Of a stretch of 47,859 bases of DNA, positions 26,513 through 34,413 are shown piece after piece. A program made the translations under genes and the position numbers. Source of the DNA: Acidobacteriaceae bacterium (lineage in GTDB: Bacteria > Acidobacteriota > Terriglobia > Bryobacterales > Bryobacteraceae); assembly GCA_019233755.1 (NCBI GenBank), contig JAFAMD010000047.1, positions 1-47,859 on the forward strand, read 5' to 3'. The notes under the pieces were generated by a model, which was given only the letters and a program-made list of their open reading frames with translations, was not told where the DNA came from and made no database searches. The first letter of the stretch is position 1. Every line of letters begins with the position of its first letter.

Positions 26513-27667
26513 ATGGCAAGCTCACTAGTCAGCGGGCTTACTGAGCTGTTCAACTCTCAACTACTGGGATCCGTTGCGAGCCAATCTGGCGAATCTGAGT
26601 CGTCGGTGCTCCGCGGGTTTGAGACAACGGCGGGAACGCTGGTTGCAGGATTGGGTTCTAAGGTCGGACAAAGCGGGTTTGCGCGGCAACTCTTTGACTT
26701 AGTTGCCAGTCCGGCGAACGATCCACGGATTATTGATAATGCTCGGAGCCTCGTTACAAGCGGTACAAGCGACGGCGTAGGCTCCAAGTTGTTGTCGATG
26801 GTATTCGGCGGCGAACAATCAGCGATAACGGAAGCGATCGGCCGTACCTCCGGACTTCGGCCGGGCACGGCAATTTCATTGTTGAGCATGGCAGCTCCGC
26901 TTCTGCTCGGTTTTCTGGGGAAGCGTGTACGTGAAGGGGGCATGGATGCCTCCCGATTGACCAGCTATTTGTCAGGAGAAGCTGACAGCATTCGTGGAAC
27001 GCTGCCGTCCGGAATCGCAAGTCTGCTTGGCTGGGAGGCGAGGACAGTACCGACTGTCCCACCAGTAGCATCGGCAGTTGTACGAGAGCGTTCGAACCGT
27101 TGGGTATGGCCACTCGTGATTGCGCTTGCGGTAATCGCAGGACTTCTCTGGTGGTCTAATTCGCGCCGGGCGCGCGTAGAACCCGTACAGACTGCAGCGG
27201 CTGTGCCAACCGATTTCGTGACCCGCAGACTGCCCAATAATGTCGACCTGCGTATTCCCGCGGACCGCATGGAAGATCACCTTCTGGTCTTTATTCAGGA
27301 TTCCTCCAAGCCGGTGGATGAAACCACATGGTTTGATTTCGACCGCCTCCTGTTCGATACCAATTCGGCAACCCTGCAACCCGGTTCTCAGGAGCAATTG
27401 AGGAACGTTGCAGCGATTCTTACGGCGTATCCTAATGTGCATGTAAAAATCGGCGGCTACACCGATAACACCGGCGATGCAAATGCGAACCTGCGCTTGT
27501 CGCAGGCGCGCGCGGATGCTGTAAAACAGCAACTGATTATCATTGGCATTTCGCCGGACCGGATGGAGGCGCAGGGTTACGGCGAGCAGTATCCGGTGGG
27601 CGACAACTCCACTGACGAAGGCCGGCAAAGAAACCGGCGGATTTCAATGCGAGTAACTCAGAAGTAA
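26513..27667 (+). CDS. DUF937-OmpA fusion membrane protein
   Basis: A 384-residue protein with three parts. The first is an N-terminal DUF937-like region (about 1-190; small-residue helices such as L-R-P-G-T-A-I-S-L-L-S-M-A-A-P-L-L-L-G). The second is one membrane helix (about 196-214, W-V-W-P-L-V-I-A-L-A-V-I-A-G-L-L). The third is a C-terminal OmpA peptidoglycan-binding domain (about 270-384; F-D-T-N-S-A-T-L-Q-P, G-G-Y-T-D-N-T-G-D, L-S-Q-A-R-A-D-A-V, R-R-I-S-M-R-V). It likely anchors in the inner membrane with the OmpA domain in the periplasm. It lies 154 bp upstream of the DUF2382 operon on the same strand and fits an envelope-stress theme. Confidence 0.88.
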   Translation: MASSLVSGLTELFNSQLLGSVASQSGESESSVLRGFETTAGTLVAGLGSKVGQSGFARQLFDLVASPANDPRIIDNARSLVTSGTSDGVGSKLLSMVFGGEQSAITEAIGRTSGLRPGTAISLLSMAAPLLLGFLGKRVREGGMDASRLTSYLSGEADSIRGTLPSGIASLLGWEARTVPTVPPVASAVVRERSNRWVWPLVIALAVIAGLLWWSNSRRARVEPVQTAAAVPTDFVTRRLPNNVDLRIPADRMEDHLLVFIQDSSKPVDETTWFDFDRLLFDTNSATLQPGSQEQLRNVAAILTAYPNVHVKIGGYTDNTGDANANLRLSQARADAVKQQLIIIGISPDRMEAQGYGEQYPVGDNSTDEGRQRNRRISMRVTQK

Positions 27668-27821
27668 GTTGCGCATTACTGTAACAGATATTAAATAATC
27701 CCGAAGCGCTTGAAGTGATTTATTGGCAGGCTCGGTCTGCAAGCGATAGAGCTCGAACTCTGATGCCACAGCCCGTCGGTTTTCCGAATCGGGAAGCATT
27801 GAGACGAATTGAGAACTAAGT

Positions 27822-28244
27822 ATGGAACAGGTGGAACAGGAAAACCGCGAAACCCGTGAGATAGTCGTGCCTCTCTTTACGGAGGAGATCGCGGTATCAA
27901 AACGGGTTGTGGAGAAGAACCGGGTGCGGGTCTCGAGGACAACGCGCCAGCAGGAAGAGCTGGTGGATGAACTGCTCACCCGCGAACAGGTAGAGGTAGA
28001 GCGGACCGCTATCGGTAAGCCAATTGATTCCGTGCCTCCAGTGCGAGAAGAGGGAGACACGATCATTGTGCCGGTAGTAGAGGAGGTACTCGTTGTGGAG
28101 CGCCGCCTTGTTCTTAAGGAGGAAGTGCGTATCCGGCGGGTGCACAAAACGGAACGGCATCAGGAACGCGTGACGCTTCGTAAGCAGGAAGCTCAGGTAA
28201 CGCGCCTGCCAGTAGAGAATTCAGCCGCCAGCGGGCTGAAGTAA
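27822..28244 (+). CDS. DUF2382 (YsnF-like) stress protein
   Basis: A 140-residue, highly charged protein of the DUF2382/YsnF type. The alternating pattern of Glu/Arg/Val-rich strands is typical: I-V-V-P-L-F-T-E-E-I-A-V-S-K-R-V-V-E-K, then E-Q-V-E-V-E-R-T-A-I-G, then I-I-V-P-V-V-E-E-V-L-V-V-E-R-R-L-V-L-K-E-E. The domain's role is unknown; in other bacteria it appears in general-stress proteins. No signal peptide. It is the first gene of a tight run, with the second DUF2382 gene 22 bp downstream. Confidence 0.88.
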   Translation: MEQVEQENRETREIVVPLFTEEIAVSKRVVEKNRVRVSRTTRQQEELVDELLTREQVEVERTAIGKPIDSVPPVREEGDTIIVPVVEEVLVVERRLVLKEEVRIRRVHKTERHQERVTLRKQEAQVTRLPVENSAASGLK

Positions 28245-28266
28245 TAGGAGCTGAAAAGGAGACACG

Positions 28267-29082
28267 ATGAATTACGAAAAAATCGTAACGTTGTTCGATA
28301 CGGCGGAACACGCCGAGGCGGCCAAGCGCAATCTTGAGACCGCAGGCTTTCCGAGCGATGAAATCAGCGTGGTAAGTGATAAGACTCTGGCCTCGGCAGG
28401 TCAAACGCTTCGCGAGCCCGGGCTGTGGCATCGACTTTTTGGTCGTGACATCGAGCAGCACGAGGCAATCGTTTATGGCCGTACAGTGGAATCCGGAGGA
28501 GTTGTCCTGACGGTACGTGTACCAGAGTCGGACGTGCCGAAGGCAATGGGTATCCTCAACGCTCATAAGTCGGTAGATGTGCAGGATCGGGCCGTCGAGC
28601 ACGGGCTTATCTCTGCCGAATCTGTTCCGAAACCTGCCGCGGCGATTGCGGCGAAGGCCGCTGCCGCTGCTGCTGCCTCGGCTCCGCCGATAGGCGCCTT
28701 GAGGGAAGAAGTGCTGCGGCTTGCGGAAGAGCAACTGGAGGTGGGCAAGCGCTTGGTCCAGGAAGGGACAACCCGCATCCGCCGCTTCGTTACCGAGAAG
28801 CCAGTGGAAGCGCAGGTGACTTTACACGAAGAACATGCCGAGGTGGTCCGCCGGGCGGTTGAAAATCCTGAGTTTATTTCGGATATCGACTGGGAGGACA
28901 AGACGATTGAAGTTGCTGAAACGGCGGAAGAGGCGGTAGTCAGCAAATCTGCCCACATTGCAGAAGAAGTCGTCATTCGGAAGGAAGGAACAGATCACGT
29001 GGAGACCGTGCGGGATACGGTGCGCCGCCAGCAGGTGGAAGTGGAGCGCACACCGGGGAGCGACACTGCTCCGAAAAAGTGA
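28267..29082 (+). CDS. General-stress-like protein with C-terminal DUF2382
   Basis: A 271-residue protein. Residues 1-105 resemble the YflT/17M-type heat-stress domain (V-T-L-F-D-T-A-E-H-A-E-A-A-K, then an I-S-V-V-S-D strand). An Ala-rich linker (about 120-140) follows, and then a DUF2382 domain (about 145-265) with repeated V-E-x-E-R strands. A strong AAGGAG precedes the ATG. It duplicates the domain of the upstream gene, suggesting that the two interact or share a ligand. It is followed 13 nt later by the unrecognised gene that starts the ATPase-MscS part of the run. Confidence 0.88.
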   Translation: MNYEKIVTLFDTAEHAEAAKRNLETAGFPSDEISVVSDKTLASAGQTLREPGLWHRLFGRDIEQHEAIVYGRTVESGGVVLTVRVPESDVPKAMGILNAHKSVDVQDRAVEHGLISAESVPKPAAAIAAKAAAAAAASAPPIGALREEVLRLAEEQLEVGKRLVQEGTTRIRRFVTEKPVEAQVTLHEEHAEVVRRAVENPEFISDIDWEDKTIEVAETAEEAVVSKSAHIAEEVVIRKEGTDHVETVRDTVRRQQVEVERTPGSDTAPKK

Positions 29083-29095
29083 TCCTGATCGCGGG

Positions 29096-30316
29096 GTGCA
29101 AAGCACACTGGACAGTTCCGGCTCCGATGAAGTCACCAGGGGCCGGAGCGTGCCAACGGAACCCCTAGAAATATCCAGGGCCGAGAATGCCGAAGCGCCT
29201 CGAAGGGGACCTGAGCGGCTGTGCAGCAATCTGCGGTCGGCATGGTCGATCGTCGCCGACATCACCGAACGACTGGCTAGCGCTTCTTCTGCGCTGCGGG
29301 GCGCGGCCAGTCATCCGGAATCGATGCTTGCATTGCGCGACCGATATGCCGAGGATACAGGGACCCTCCTCACGGAGCCGGCAAAACAGTTCCTGCAGAG
29401 TCAACCTCTTCGGCGGAGCCTGGAAGCGATGAAGGAGTGCGAGCGGGAGATACCCGCTCGCCTAAGCCGTGCCCGGGCCCAAATTGACCAACAATTTCAA
29501 TGGCTACTAGCTCGGACAGCTCTGGATTTATGTGAACCGTGGCGGATCTGGCGCAGCGGGAATTATGAAGACGAGTGGCGCGACTGGGACGAACGACGCG
29601 CCGCTCATTTCAAAGAAGCTTCAGCGCTGTTGGAGCGATACGCCCGCTGGGCTCAGAGGACAACGAACGCGGCCACCGACGCTGAAGACAAGCAAGCAGC
29701 GGGAAGCCGGGAGACGCTGTGGCGGCAGCACCGTGCCGTGGTTGCGGCGCTAGAGATGGAAGTGTCCCTTCGCGACCTGGGTGGCGCCTGGTTCGACGCG
29801 ACCGAAGACCTGGTGGGGAGTATGCACCGCGAACGGGTGACGATTCTCGGCAGCGCGGAACAAACTCTTCAATGGATTCGAGAGGGGGCGAAAGCGGGGG
29901 CGGAGCCGTCCGCCGATGCGCTGAACCTCGCGTCGCCCGAGGAGCGGATGCGTGTCTGGGCGCACGTGGTCGAAAGTGAATCTGCCCGGCGCCTTCCGGA
30001 ACGCGCCGAACTGGTGATTCCCGGAAGATATCCCCGCTGGCGCTCTATATCCCCGCGAGAAGCGTTTCTGAATTCTTTCACGACGTGTGCCCAACCTGCC
30101 ATGCGCGCGATTGTAGAGCGCTATTGGGGACGGAGTGCCGAACTAATACGCGAGGTTAGCCGGGCGAGGGAGATTATCGGCTATTGGCGCGAGGCGTCTC
30201 CGGCAAACACCGGCGATGCGGAGGCGCTCTTCAGGGATGCGCGTCACAATGCCACCGCGATGCTGGCTGAGCATTTGCAAACTCTCGCCACCGAAGAGGA
30301 CCTAAACCCCCACTAG
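29096..30316 (+). CDS. Unrecognised helical protein coupled to ATPase
   Basis: A soluble, Arg/Glu/Ala-rich, almost wholly alpha-helical protein of about 406 residues, with no signal or membrane segment and no family I recognise. The frame is open back to 28958, inside the previous gene, but that part is an out-of-frame shadow. I use the GTG at 29096, 13 nt after the previous stop; a GTG at 29150 after GGAG is an alternative. Trp-rich patches occur (W-R-I-W-R, E-W-R-D-W-D). Its TAG overlaps the GTG start of the ATPase by 1 nt (TAGTG), so the two proteins are probably made together and may be halves of one machine. Confidence 0.78.
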   Translation: MQSTLDSSGSDEVTRGRSVPTEPLEISRAENAEAPRRGPERLCSNLRSAWSIVADITERLASASSALRGAASHPESMLALRDRYAEDTGTLLTEPAKQFLQSQPLRRSLEAMKECEREIPARLSRARAQIDQQFQWLLARTALDLCEPWRIWRSGNYEDEWRDWDERRAAHFKEASALLERYARWAQRTTNAATDAEDKQAAGSRETLWRQHRAVVAALEMEVSLRDLGGAWFDATEDLVGSMHRERVTILGSAEQTLQWIREGAKAGAEPSADALNLASPEERMRVWAHVVESESARRLPERAELVIPGRYPRWRSISPREAFLNSFTTCAQPAMRAIVERYWGRSAELIREVSRAREIIGYWREASPANTGDAEALFRDARHNATAMLAEHLQTLATEEDLNPH

Positions 30317-31671
30317 TGAACGCCTTCGAAATTTGGACCAGCGAGGGCTTCACGGGTCTCGAAGCGGCACAGTACGGATGGATAACGCTGCTGCGACGCG
30401 CGCGGGGCCACAGGTTGCTGCATAGTGAGATGCGTTCGTGGCAGCACAAGGCCCGGAGAGAAGCACAGCGCGCCGGCCGCTGGACTTCCGGCCGCTTGGA
30501 TCACGTGCTGGAAGTGATGGGCGGCAAGGTCCCGACGCGCCCTACTCTGCAGCCCGTGGTTCGCCGCACGACGCTGCGGGATACTTTATCGCTGCCGGCA
30601 TCGAAAAGCGATTTGCCCGGGATCTACCGCCTGCTGTTCCGGATTGCTCCAGTTGAAGATCGACGCTTCCTGGTGGGGCGCGACCAGGAATTAGCCGGGC
30701 TTGAACAGGCTCTCAAAGACTGGGAAAGCGGGGCGTTCGCGGCCTGCCTGGTAGTAGGAGCCCGAGGCAGCGGCAAGACCAGCCTGCTGAATTGCGCCGC
30801 GAGCGATGCCTTTGCCGGACACGCTCTGATCCGCGGAGAATTCGGCGAACGAGCGATTTACCGCGAGAAAATCGACGATTTTCTGCGAGACCTGCTGGGC
30901 CTAGCGGCGTGCGCCGACCTTGAAGAAGCGTTCGCGGCGGAGCGTCGCATCTTGATGATCGAAGAGTGTGAACGGATTTATTTGAGAAAAGTAGACGGAT
31001 TCGCCGGAGCACGCTACCTGGCTCATTTGATCCAGCGCACGGCTCGTACTACCCTTTGGGTAATTGTGATGAACGATAAGGCGTTTCGTGTCCTCGACGC
31101 CGGAACACAGCTCAGCCGCGTGTTCTCACATCGCATCAATGCGATGAATGTTTCGCGGGGGGATCTCGAGAGTGCGATCTTGGAGCGGCACCGGTTGTCG
31201 GGATTGAGACTGCAGTTTGCGCCGCCGCCGGCGGGAGACCCGAGGGTGAGCCGCGCAAAACAGTGGATGGGGCTGCAAGAGTCACCGCAGACGCTGTTCT
31301 TCGATTCCCTGTTCCAACAGTCTGAAGGCGTTTTCCGTTCAGCCTTTGAGTTCTGGCTTAGCTCAATCGAGAGGGTGGAGGGCGAGACGGTGAGAATTCG
31401 CCAGCCGCTTGACCCGGCCTTCAGCCGGTTCCGGAGCGAACTTGCACAGGAAGACCACTTTACTTTGCTGGCGATTCAGGAACACGGCTCGCTAAGTCAG
31501 CATGAGCTGGCTGAAGTGCTTTGCGAAACCCATGAAGGAAGCCGCAGCCGGTTGGACCGCCTGTTTGCGCTGGGTCTGATCGAGTCCGACCCTGAGCATG
31601 CCGGGGTGCGAGTCCGCCCGGAGGCGCAGCGGTTCACGAATGACCTGTTGCGGCGGGCGAATCTCACTTGA
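30316..31671 (+). CDS. P-loop AAA-type ATPase with C-terminal winged helix
   Basis: A 451-residue protein. Residues 1-115 are a helical region continuing the character of the previous gene. Then comes an AAA/ORC-like ATPase: L-V-G-R-D-Q-E-L at about 119-126, Walker A G-A-R-G-S-G-K-T (148-155), a Walker B with Glu where Asp is usual (I-L-M-I-E-E-C, 212-218), a sensor-1 Asn253 in V-I-V-M-N-D, and a possible arginine finger in S-R-V-F-S-H-R (267-273). Residues about 380-445 form a winged helix (H-E-L-A-E-V-L). It starts with GTG, overlapping the previous stop, and sits 10 nt before an MscS channel gene. The pairing suggests ATP-linked control of the channel or a sensor for it, which is inference. 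Confidence 0.85.
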   Translation: MNAFEIWTSEGFTGLEAAQYGWITLLRRARGHRLLHSEMRSWQHKARREAQRAGRWTSGRLDHVLEVMGGKVPTRPTLQPVVRRTTLRDTLSLPASKSDLPGIYRLLFRIAPVEDRRFLVGRDQELAGLEQALKDWESGAFAACLVVGARGSGKTSLLNCAASDAFAGHALIRGEFGERAIYREKIDDFLRDLLGLAACADLEEAFAAERRILMIEECERIYLRKVDGFAGARYLAHLIQRTARTTLWVIVMNDKAFRVLDAGTQLSRVFSHRINAMNVSRGDLESAILERHRLSGLRLQFAPPPAGDPRVSRAKQWMGLQESPQTLFFDSLFQQSEGVFRSAFEFWLSSIERVEGETVRIRQPLDPAFSRFRSELAQEDHFTLLAIQEHGSLSQHELAEVLCETHEGSRSRLDRLFALGLIESDPEHAGVRVRPEAQRFTNDLLRRANLT

Positions 31672-31681
31672 GTGAAACACG

Positions 31682-32482
31682 ATGGACAAAGAATCGAAAT
31701 TACTCGCGCAATTGACGGCTGGCAAAATCCTGTTTGCGATCGTGCTGGTGACCATCACGTGGATTGTTCTGCGGTGGATGCGCGGCTTTCTCAAGAGGCT
31801 GGAGGGCCACAATCCGCGCCTGCGCTTTCTGATTCGCCAGATAGAACCACCCTTCCGGATCATGGTGTGGTTCGCCGCGCTACTTTTCGCCGCGGACATC
31901 ATCGCACCATCAAGAGATGCGTTTGTGGCGGCCATAGGCTCGGCCGCCCTCGCCATTGGACTGGGTTTGCAGGACCTGATCAAGAACTTGATCGGAGGGA
32001 TGGTTATCATTGCCGATCGGCCTTATCAAACGGGCGATCGCGTCAAACTGGGTGACGCCTATGGTGAGGTTGTTCAGATCGGGCTGCGCAGCACAAAGAT
32101 TCTCAGTTCAGATGGAGTGCTGGCGACGGTTCCCAGTTCGGAAGCGCTGACCCGAGTCACTTTCAATGCGAACGCCGGGGTAGCGGAGTGCATGGTGAAG
32201 TCAGACGTAGCACTGCCGCGTGCAGTTGATGCCGATGAGGCGATCCGGATCGGCCGTGAGGTGGCTGTATCCTGCCCTTATGCGCACCTGGGGCGGGGGA
32301 TCGAGGTTGAACTAGACGATACAAGACTGTCGTACTTCGTGAAATTAAGCATCAGTGCTCATGTGTACGATCACCGCTATGAGTCGGCGATGCAGACCGA
32401 CATGCTGCGGCGGGCGAAGCGGGAATTTGCAGCTCGTGGGTTACTTAAAGGCGCGGAGAGCCGCGCCGAGAAACCGGGTTAA
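31682..32482 (+). CDS. MscS-family mechanosensitive channel
   Basis: A 266-residue small-conductance mechanosensitive channel in the inner membrane. Three membrane segments are visible: about 13-31, 56-75, and the pore-lining TM3 at about 82-105 with its Ala/Gly pattern (G-S-A-A-L-A-I-G-L-G-L-Q-D). The conserved beta-domain follows (I-I-A-D-R-P-Y-Q-T-G-D-R-V) and then an alpha/beta domain. It normally releases solutes on hypo-osmotic shock. It is the last gene of the DUF2382-unknown-ATPase-MscS run. Its TAA is directly followed by the tRNA-Pro-derived repeat at 32483. Confidence 0.93.
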   Translation: MDKESKLLAQLTAGKILFAIVLVTITWIVLRWMRGFLKRLEGHNPRLRFLIRQIEPPFRIMVWFAALLFAADIIAPSRDAFVAAIGSAALAIGLGLQDLIKNLIGGMVIIADRPYQTGDRVKLGDAYGEVVQIGLRSTKILSSDGVLATVPSSEALTRVTFNANAGVAECMVKSDVALPRAVDADEAIRIGREVAVSCPYAHLGRGIEVELDDTRLSYFVKLSISAHVYDHRYESAMQTDMLRRAKREFAARGLLKGAESRAEKPG

Positions 32483-32500
32483 TTGGTCGGGGCGGTGTGA
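32483..32500 (-). repeat. Partial tRNA-Pro 3'-end copy (att-like)
   Basis: TTGGTCGGGGCGGTGTGA is identical to 35300-35317, which is the 3'-terminal 17 nt of tRNA-Pro (including CCA) plus one flanking base. It begins immediately after the MscS stop codon. Identity ends on both sides. This is the layout left by tRNA-directed integration: intact tRNA at one end, 3' fragment at the other. Confidence 0.8.
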
Positions 32501-32519
32501 ACTGGAAGATTGCCAGAAA

Positions 32520-33605
32520 CTAGGCGACTCCCTGCAGCACTTTGCCCTTAGCCTCTATGGCGTCGAGCAGCTTGCTCCACGAGTCGTCGAACGCCTCGGC
32601 ACCTTTCGATTGCAGATCCGCAGCAAGTTGGTCGAGGTCAATCCCTGCCTTTCTGAAATCGGCGAGGACGCGCTCGCAGTCCCCGCCATCTCGCGGAAGT
32701 GTACCAGTCACGTTCCCATGCTCACTGAACGCAAGCAGAGTCTTCTCCGGCATGGTATTAATCGTGTTCGGCGCAGCAAGTGCGTTGATATAGAGAACAT
32801 CCGATGCCTTGGGATCCTTGGTGCCGGTACTGGCAAAGAGGAGGCGCTGCGCACGAGCACCAAAATTCGCCAGCCGCTGCCAGCGATCTGACGCAAGAAT
32901 ATCCCGGTAGGCCTTGTAGACCTGTTTCCCAATGGCAATGCCCAATTTATCGCGCAATGGATCGGGAACCTTGTCCATAGTTGCGCCATCCCAACGGCTC
33001 AGAAAGACCGAAGCGACTGAGCGGACATCCGGGCTAAGCCCAGCGGACACGCGCCGTTCCAAGCCCCGCATATATGCTTCTGCCGATGCAAGGTATTGCT
33101 CGCGAGAGAAGAGAAGCGTGACATTAATAGCGATACCGTTTGCAATCGATTCCTCGATCGCCGGCACGCCTTTACTTGTGCCCGGAATCTTGATGAACAG
33201 ATTCGGACGATTTCCTTTTTCATGAAGAGACTTTGCTGCCGATACAGATTTCTTGGTGTCGTAGGCGAGAAGTGGCGACAACTCAAGCGAAACGAAACCA
33301 TCGAAGCCTGCCGTGCGTTCGTGAACTGAGGCGAACAGATCAGCAGCTCGCGTCAAGTCCTGTAATGCCAGTTCGAAGAACAGCTCCTCACCGGAGATGC
33401 CCGTCTTCATGAGGCGGCCAACCTCCGCATCGTACGAGCTGCTTTTGGAGATGGCGTGCTCAAAGATGGTCGGGTTTGAGGTTAAGCCCGTAATCGAAAG
33501 ATCGTCGATGTAGCGTTTTAAAGTACCGTTGTCGAGCAGGTCACGGGTAATGTTGTCGAGCCATAGGCTCTGCCCCAGATCATGAAGTTGCTGCGTTGCT
33601 TTCAT
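32520..33605 (-). CDS. tal: Transaldolase
   Basis: A 361-residue transaldolase, transferring dihydroxyacetone units between sugar phosphates in the non-oxidative pentose phosphate pathway. Family motifs are clear: S-I-T-G-L-T-S-N-P-T-I-F near residue 40, S-L-E-L-S-P near 107, and the Schiff-base lysine Lys139 in N-L-F-I-K-I-P-G-T. The length fits the longer actinobacterial/cyanobacterial-type Tal rather than the short TalC/Fsa. GGAGGGAG precedes the ATG. It lies inside the putative tRNA-Pro-integrated element, and its stop is only about 20 bp from the att-like copy. No other pentose phosphate gene is nearby. Confidence 0.94.
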   Translation of the reverse strand: MKATQQLHDLGQSLWLDNITRDLLDNGTLKRYIDDLSITGLTSNPTIFEHAISKSSSYDAEVGRLMKTGISGEELFFELALQDLTRAADLFASVHERTAGFDGFVSLELSPLLAYDTKKSVSAAKSLHEKGNRPNLFIKIPGTSKGVPAIEESIANGIAINVTLLFSREQYLASAEAYMRGLERRVSAGLSPDVRSVASVFLSRWDGATMDKVPDPLRDKLGIAIGKQVYKAYRDILASDRWQRLANFGARAQRLLFASTGTKDPKASDVLYINALAAPNTINTMPEKTLLAFSEHGNVTGTLPRDGGDCERVLADFRKAGIDLDQLAADLQSKGAEAFDDSWSKLLDAIEAKGKVLQGVA

Positions 33606-33845
33606 GGATTCTCCCTCCGCTAACCGCGTTGATGGCGATAAGCATTGCCAGAGCGGCTGATTTGGGTTTGATATGGCCTATAAACCGTGGCCGCTGGCGG
33701 TCGGTGCGCTCTTCATTCCCTTCAGGAGAGAAACAAGACGAATGAGCGCCTGGTCGCGAGCGGTCGTGTTGGTAGGATTGGAACTCTTCGCCGGCACGCA
33801 TACAGCCCATGCCGCCTCACCATGTATATTACTTGACCGTAAGCG
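33606..33845. other. Non-coding gap inside the putative element
   Basis: 240 bp between the DUF433 gene and transaldolase, both leftward. No gene is supported. A toxin of the kind that usually follows DUF433 antitoxins is not present here. Confidence 0.4.
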
Positions 33846-34211
33846 TCAGGGCAAACCGTGTGTAATTGCGAGGAGTGAGCGGTGAAAGTTGGAGGATGAA
33901 CGCAAAAGCAGACGGCAGGAGCGCGATGAAAGTGAGCCAGAATGGACCCAGCGTATACGTGGGGTTATCCGACCAATGCCGGACTGTTCGAAATGCGACT
34001 TTTTCCTTGTTTCGAGGTAGAACGTGATGGCCCCGTAAATCCTCACGAGGGGACCGGCCATAGGAAACGATCGGAGAATCCCTTCCGGCGATTCGCCGTC
34101 CTGAAATGCATGAACAATGCTGTCGAGCGAAACGCGGGTGCCAGCGATATAGTAGCCGCCATCACGCTCCTCGACGTAATTCTGCAATCTTTCGAATCGG
34201 GCGGAGCGCAT
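33846..34211 (-). CDS. Orphan DUF433 antitoxin-like protein
   Basis: The first 67 residues are a clear DUF433 domain (Y-V-E-E-R-D-G-G-Y-Y-I-A-G-T-R-V-S-L-D-S, then V-R-I-Y-G-A-I-T-F-Y-L), a DNA-binding-like fold found in antitoxins paired with PIN-like (DUF5615) toxins. After about residue 68 the sequence turns into a Ser/Arg-rich tail unlike the family, which normally ends a few residues after the E-V-D-A-Y-L-type helix. This suggests a frameshift or deletion at the 3' end near 34010. No partner toxin gene follows. The gene is probably a relic or a solitary antitoxin within the decayed element. Confidence 0.65.
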   Translation of the reverse strand: MRSARFERLQNYVEERDGGYYIAGTRVSLDSIVHAFQDGESPEGILRSFPMAGPLVRIYGAITFYLETRKKSHFEQSGIGRITPRIRWVHSGSLSSRSCRLLLRSSSNFHRSLLAITHGLP

Positions 34212-34413
34212 CGGTCAAAAGTATTGTGACCACGTGTCATCGGCAGCTCAGGCACCGAGCTGTGGGCAGATCGCGTACATGACGGCATAAGGATCTCCGC
34301 CGAATGTTTCCGCCAGCGCTGCCGCGCGACTTGCCGGCAGGGTGGCCGACGCCGTTCAGAACCCACCGAGCTGGGCTTGTTCGTCAGTTCCTCTGACCGG
34401 GCAGCCCGACCCG
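34212..34413. other. Gap with possible gene fragment
   Basis: About 200 bp without an intact gene. On the minus strand a short open stretch ending at the TGA at 34248-34250 reads protein-like (…L-A-E-T-F-G-G-D-P-Y-A-V-M-Y-A-I-C-P-Q-L-G-A) but is cut off by a stop about 35 codons upstream. It may be the C-terminal relic of a lost gene. Confidence 0.3.

Noticed and set aside
29096..32482. Toxin-antitoxin or phage defence island as a firm call
   Set aside because: ATPase plus membrane channel is suggestive, but no known defence domain is visible and neighbours point to stress response; kept only as a hypothesis.
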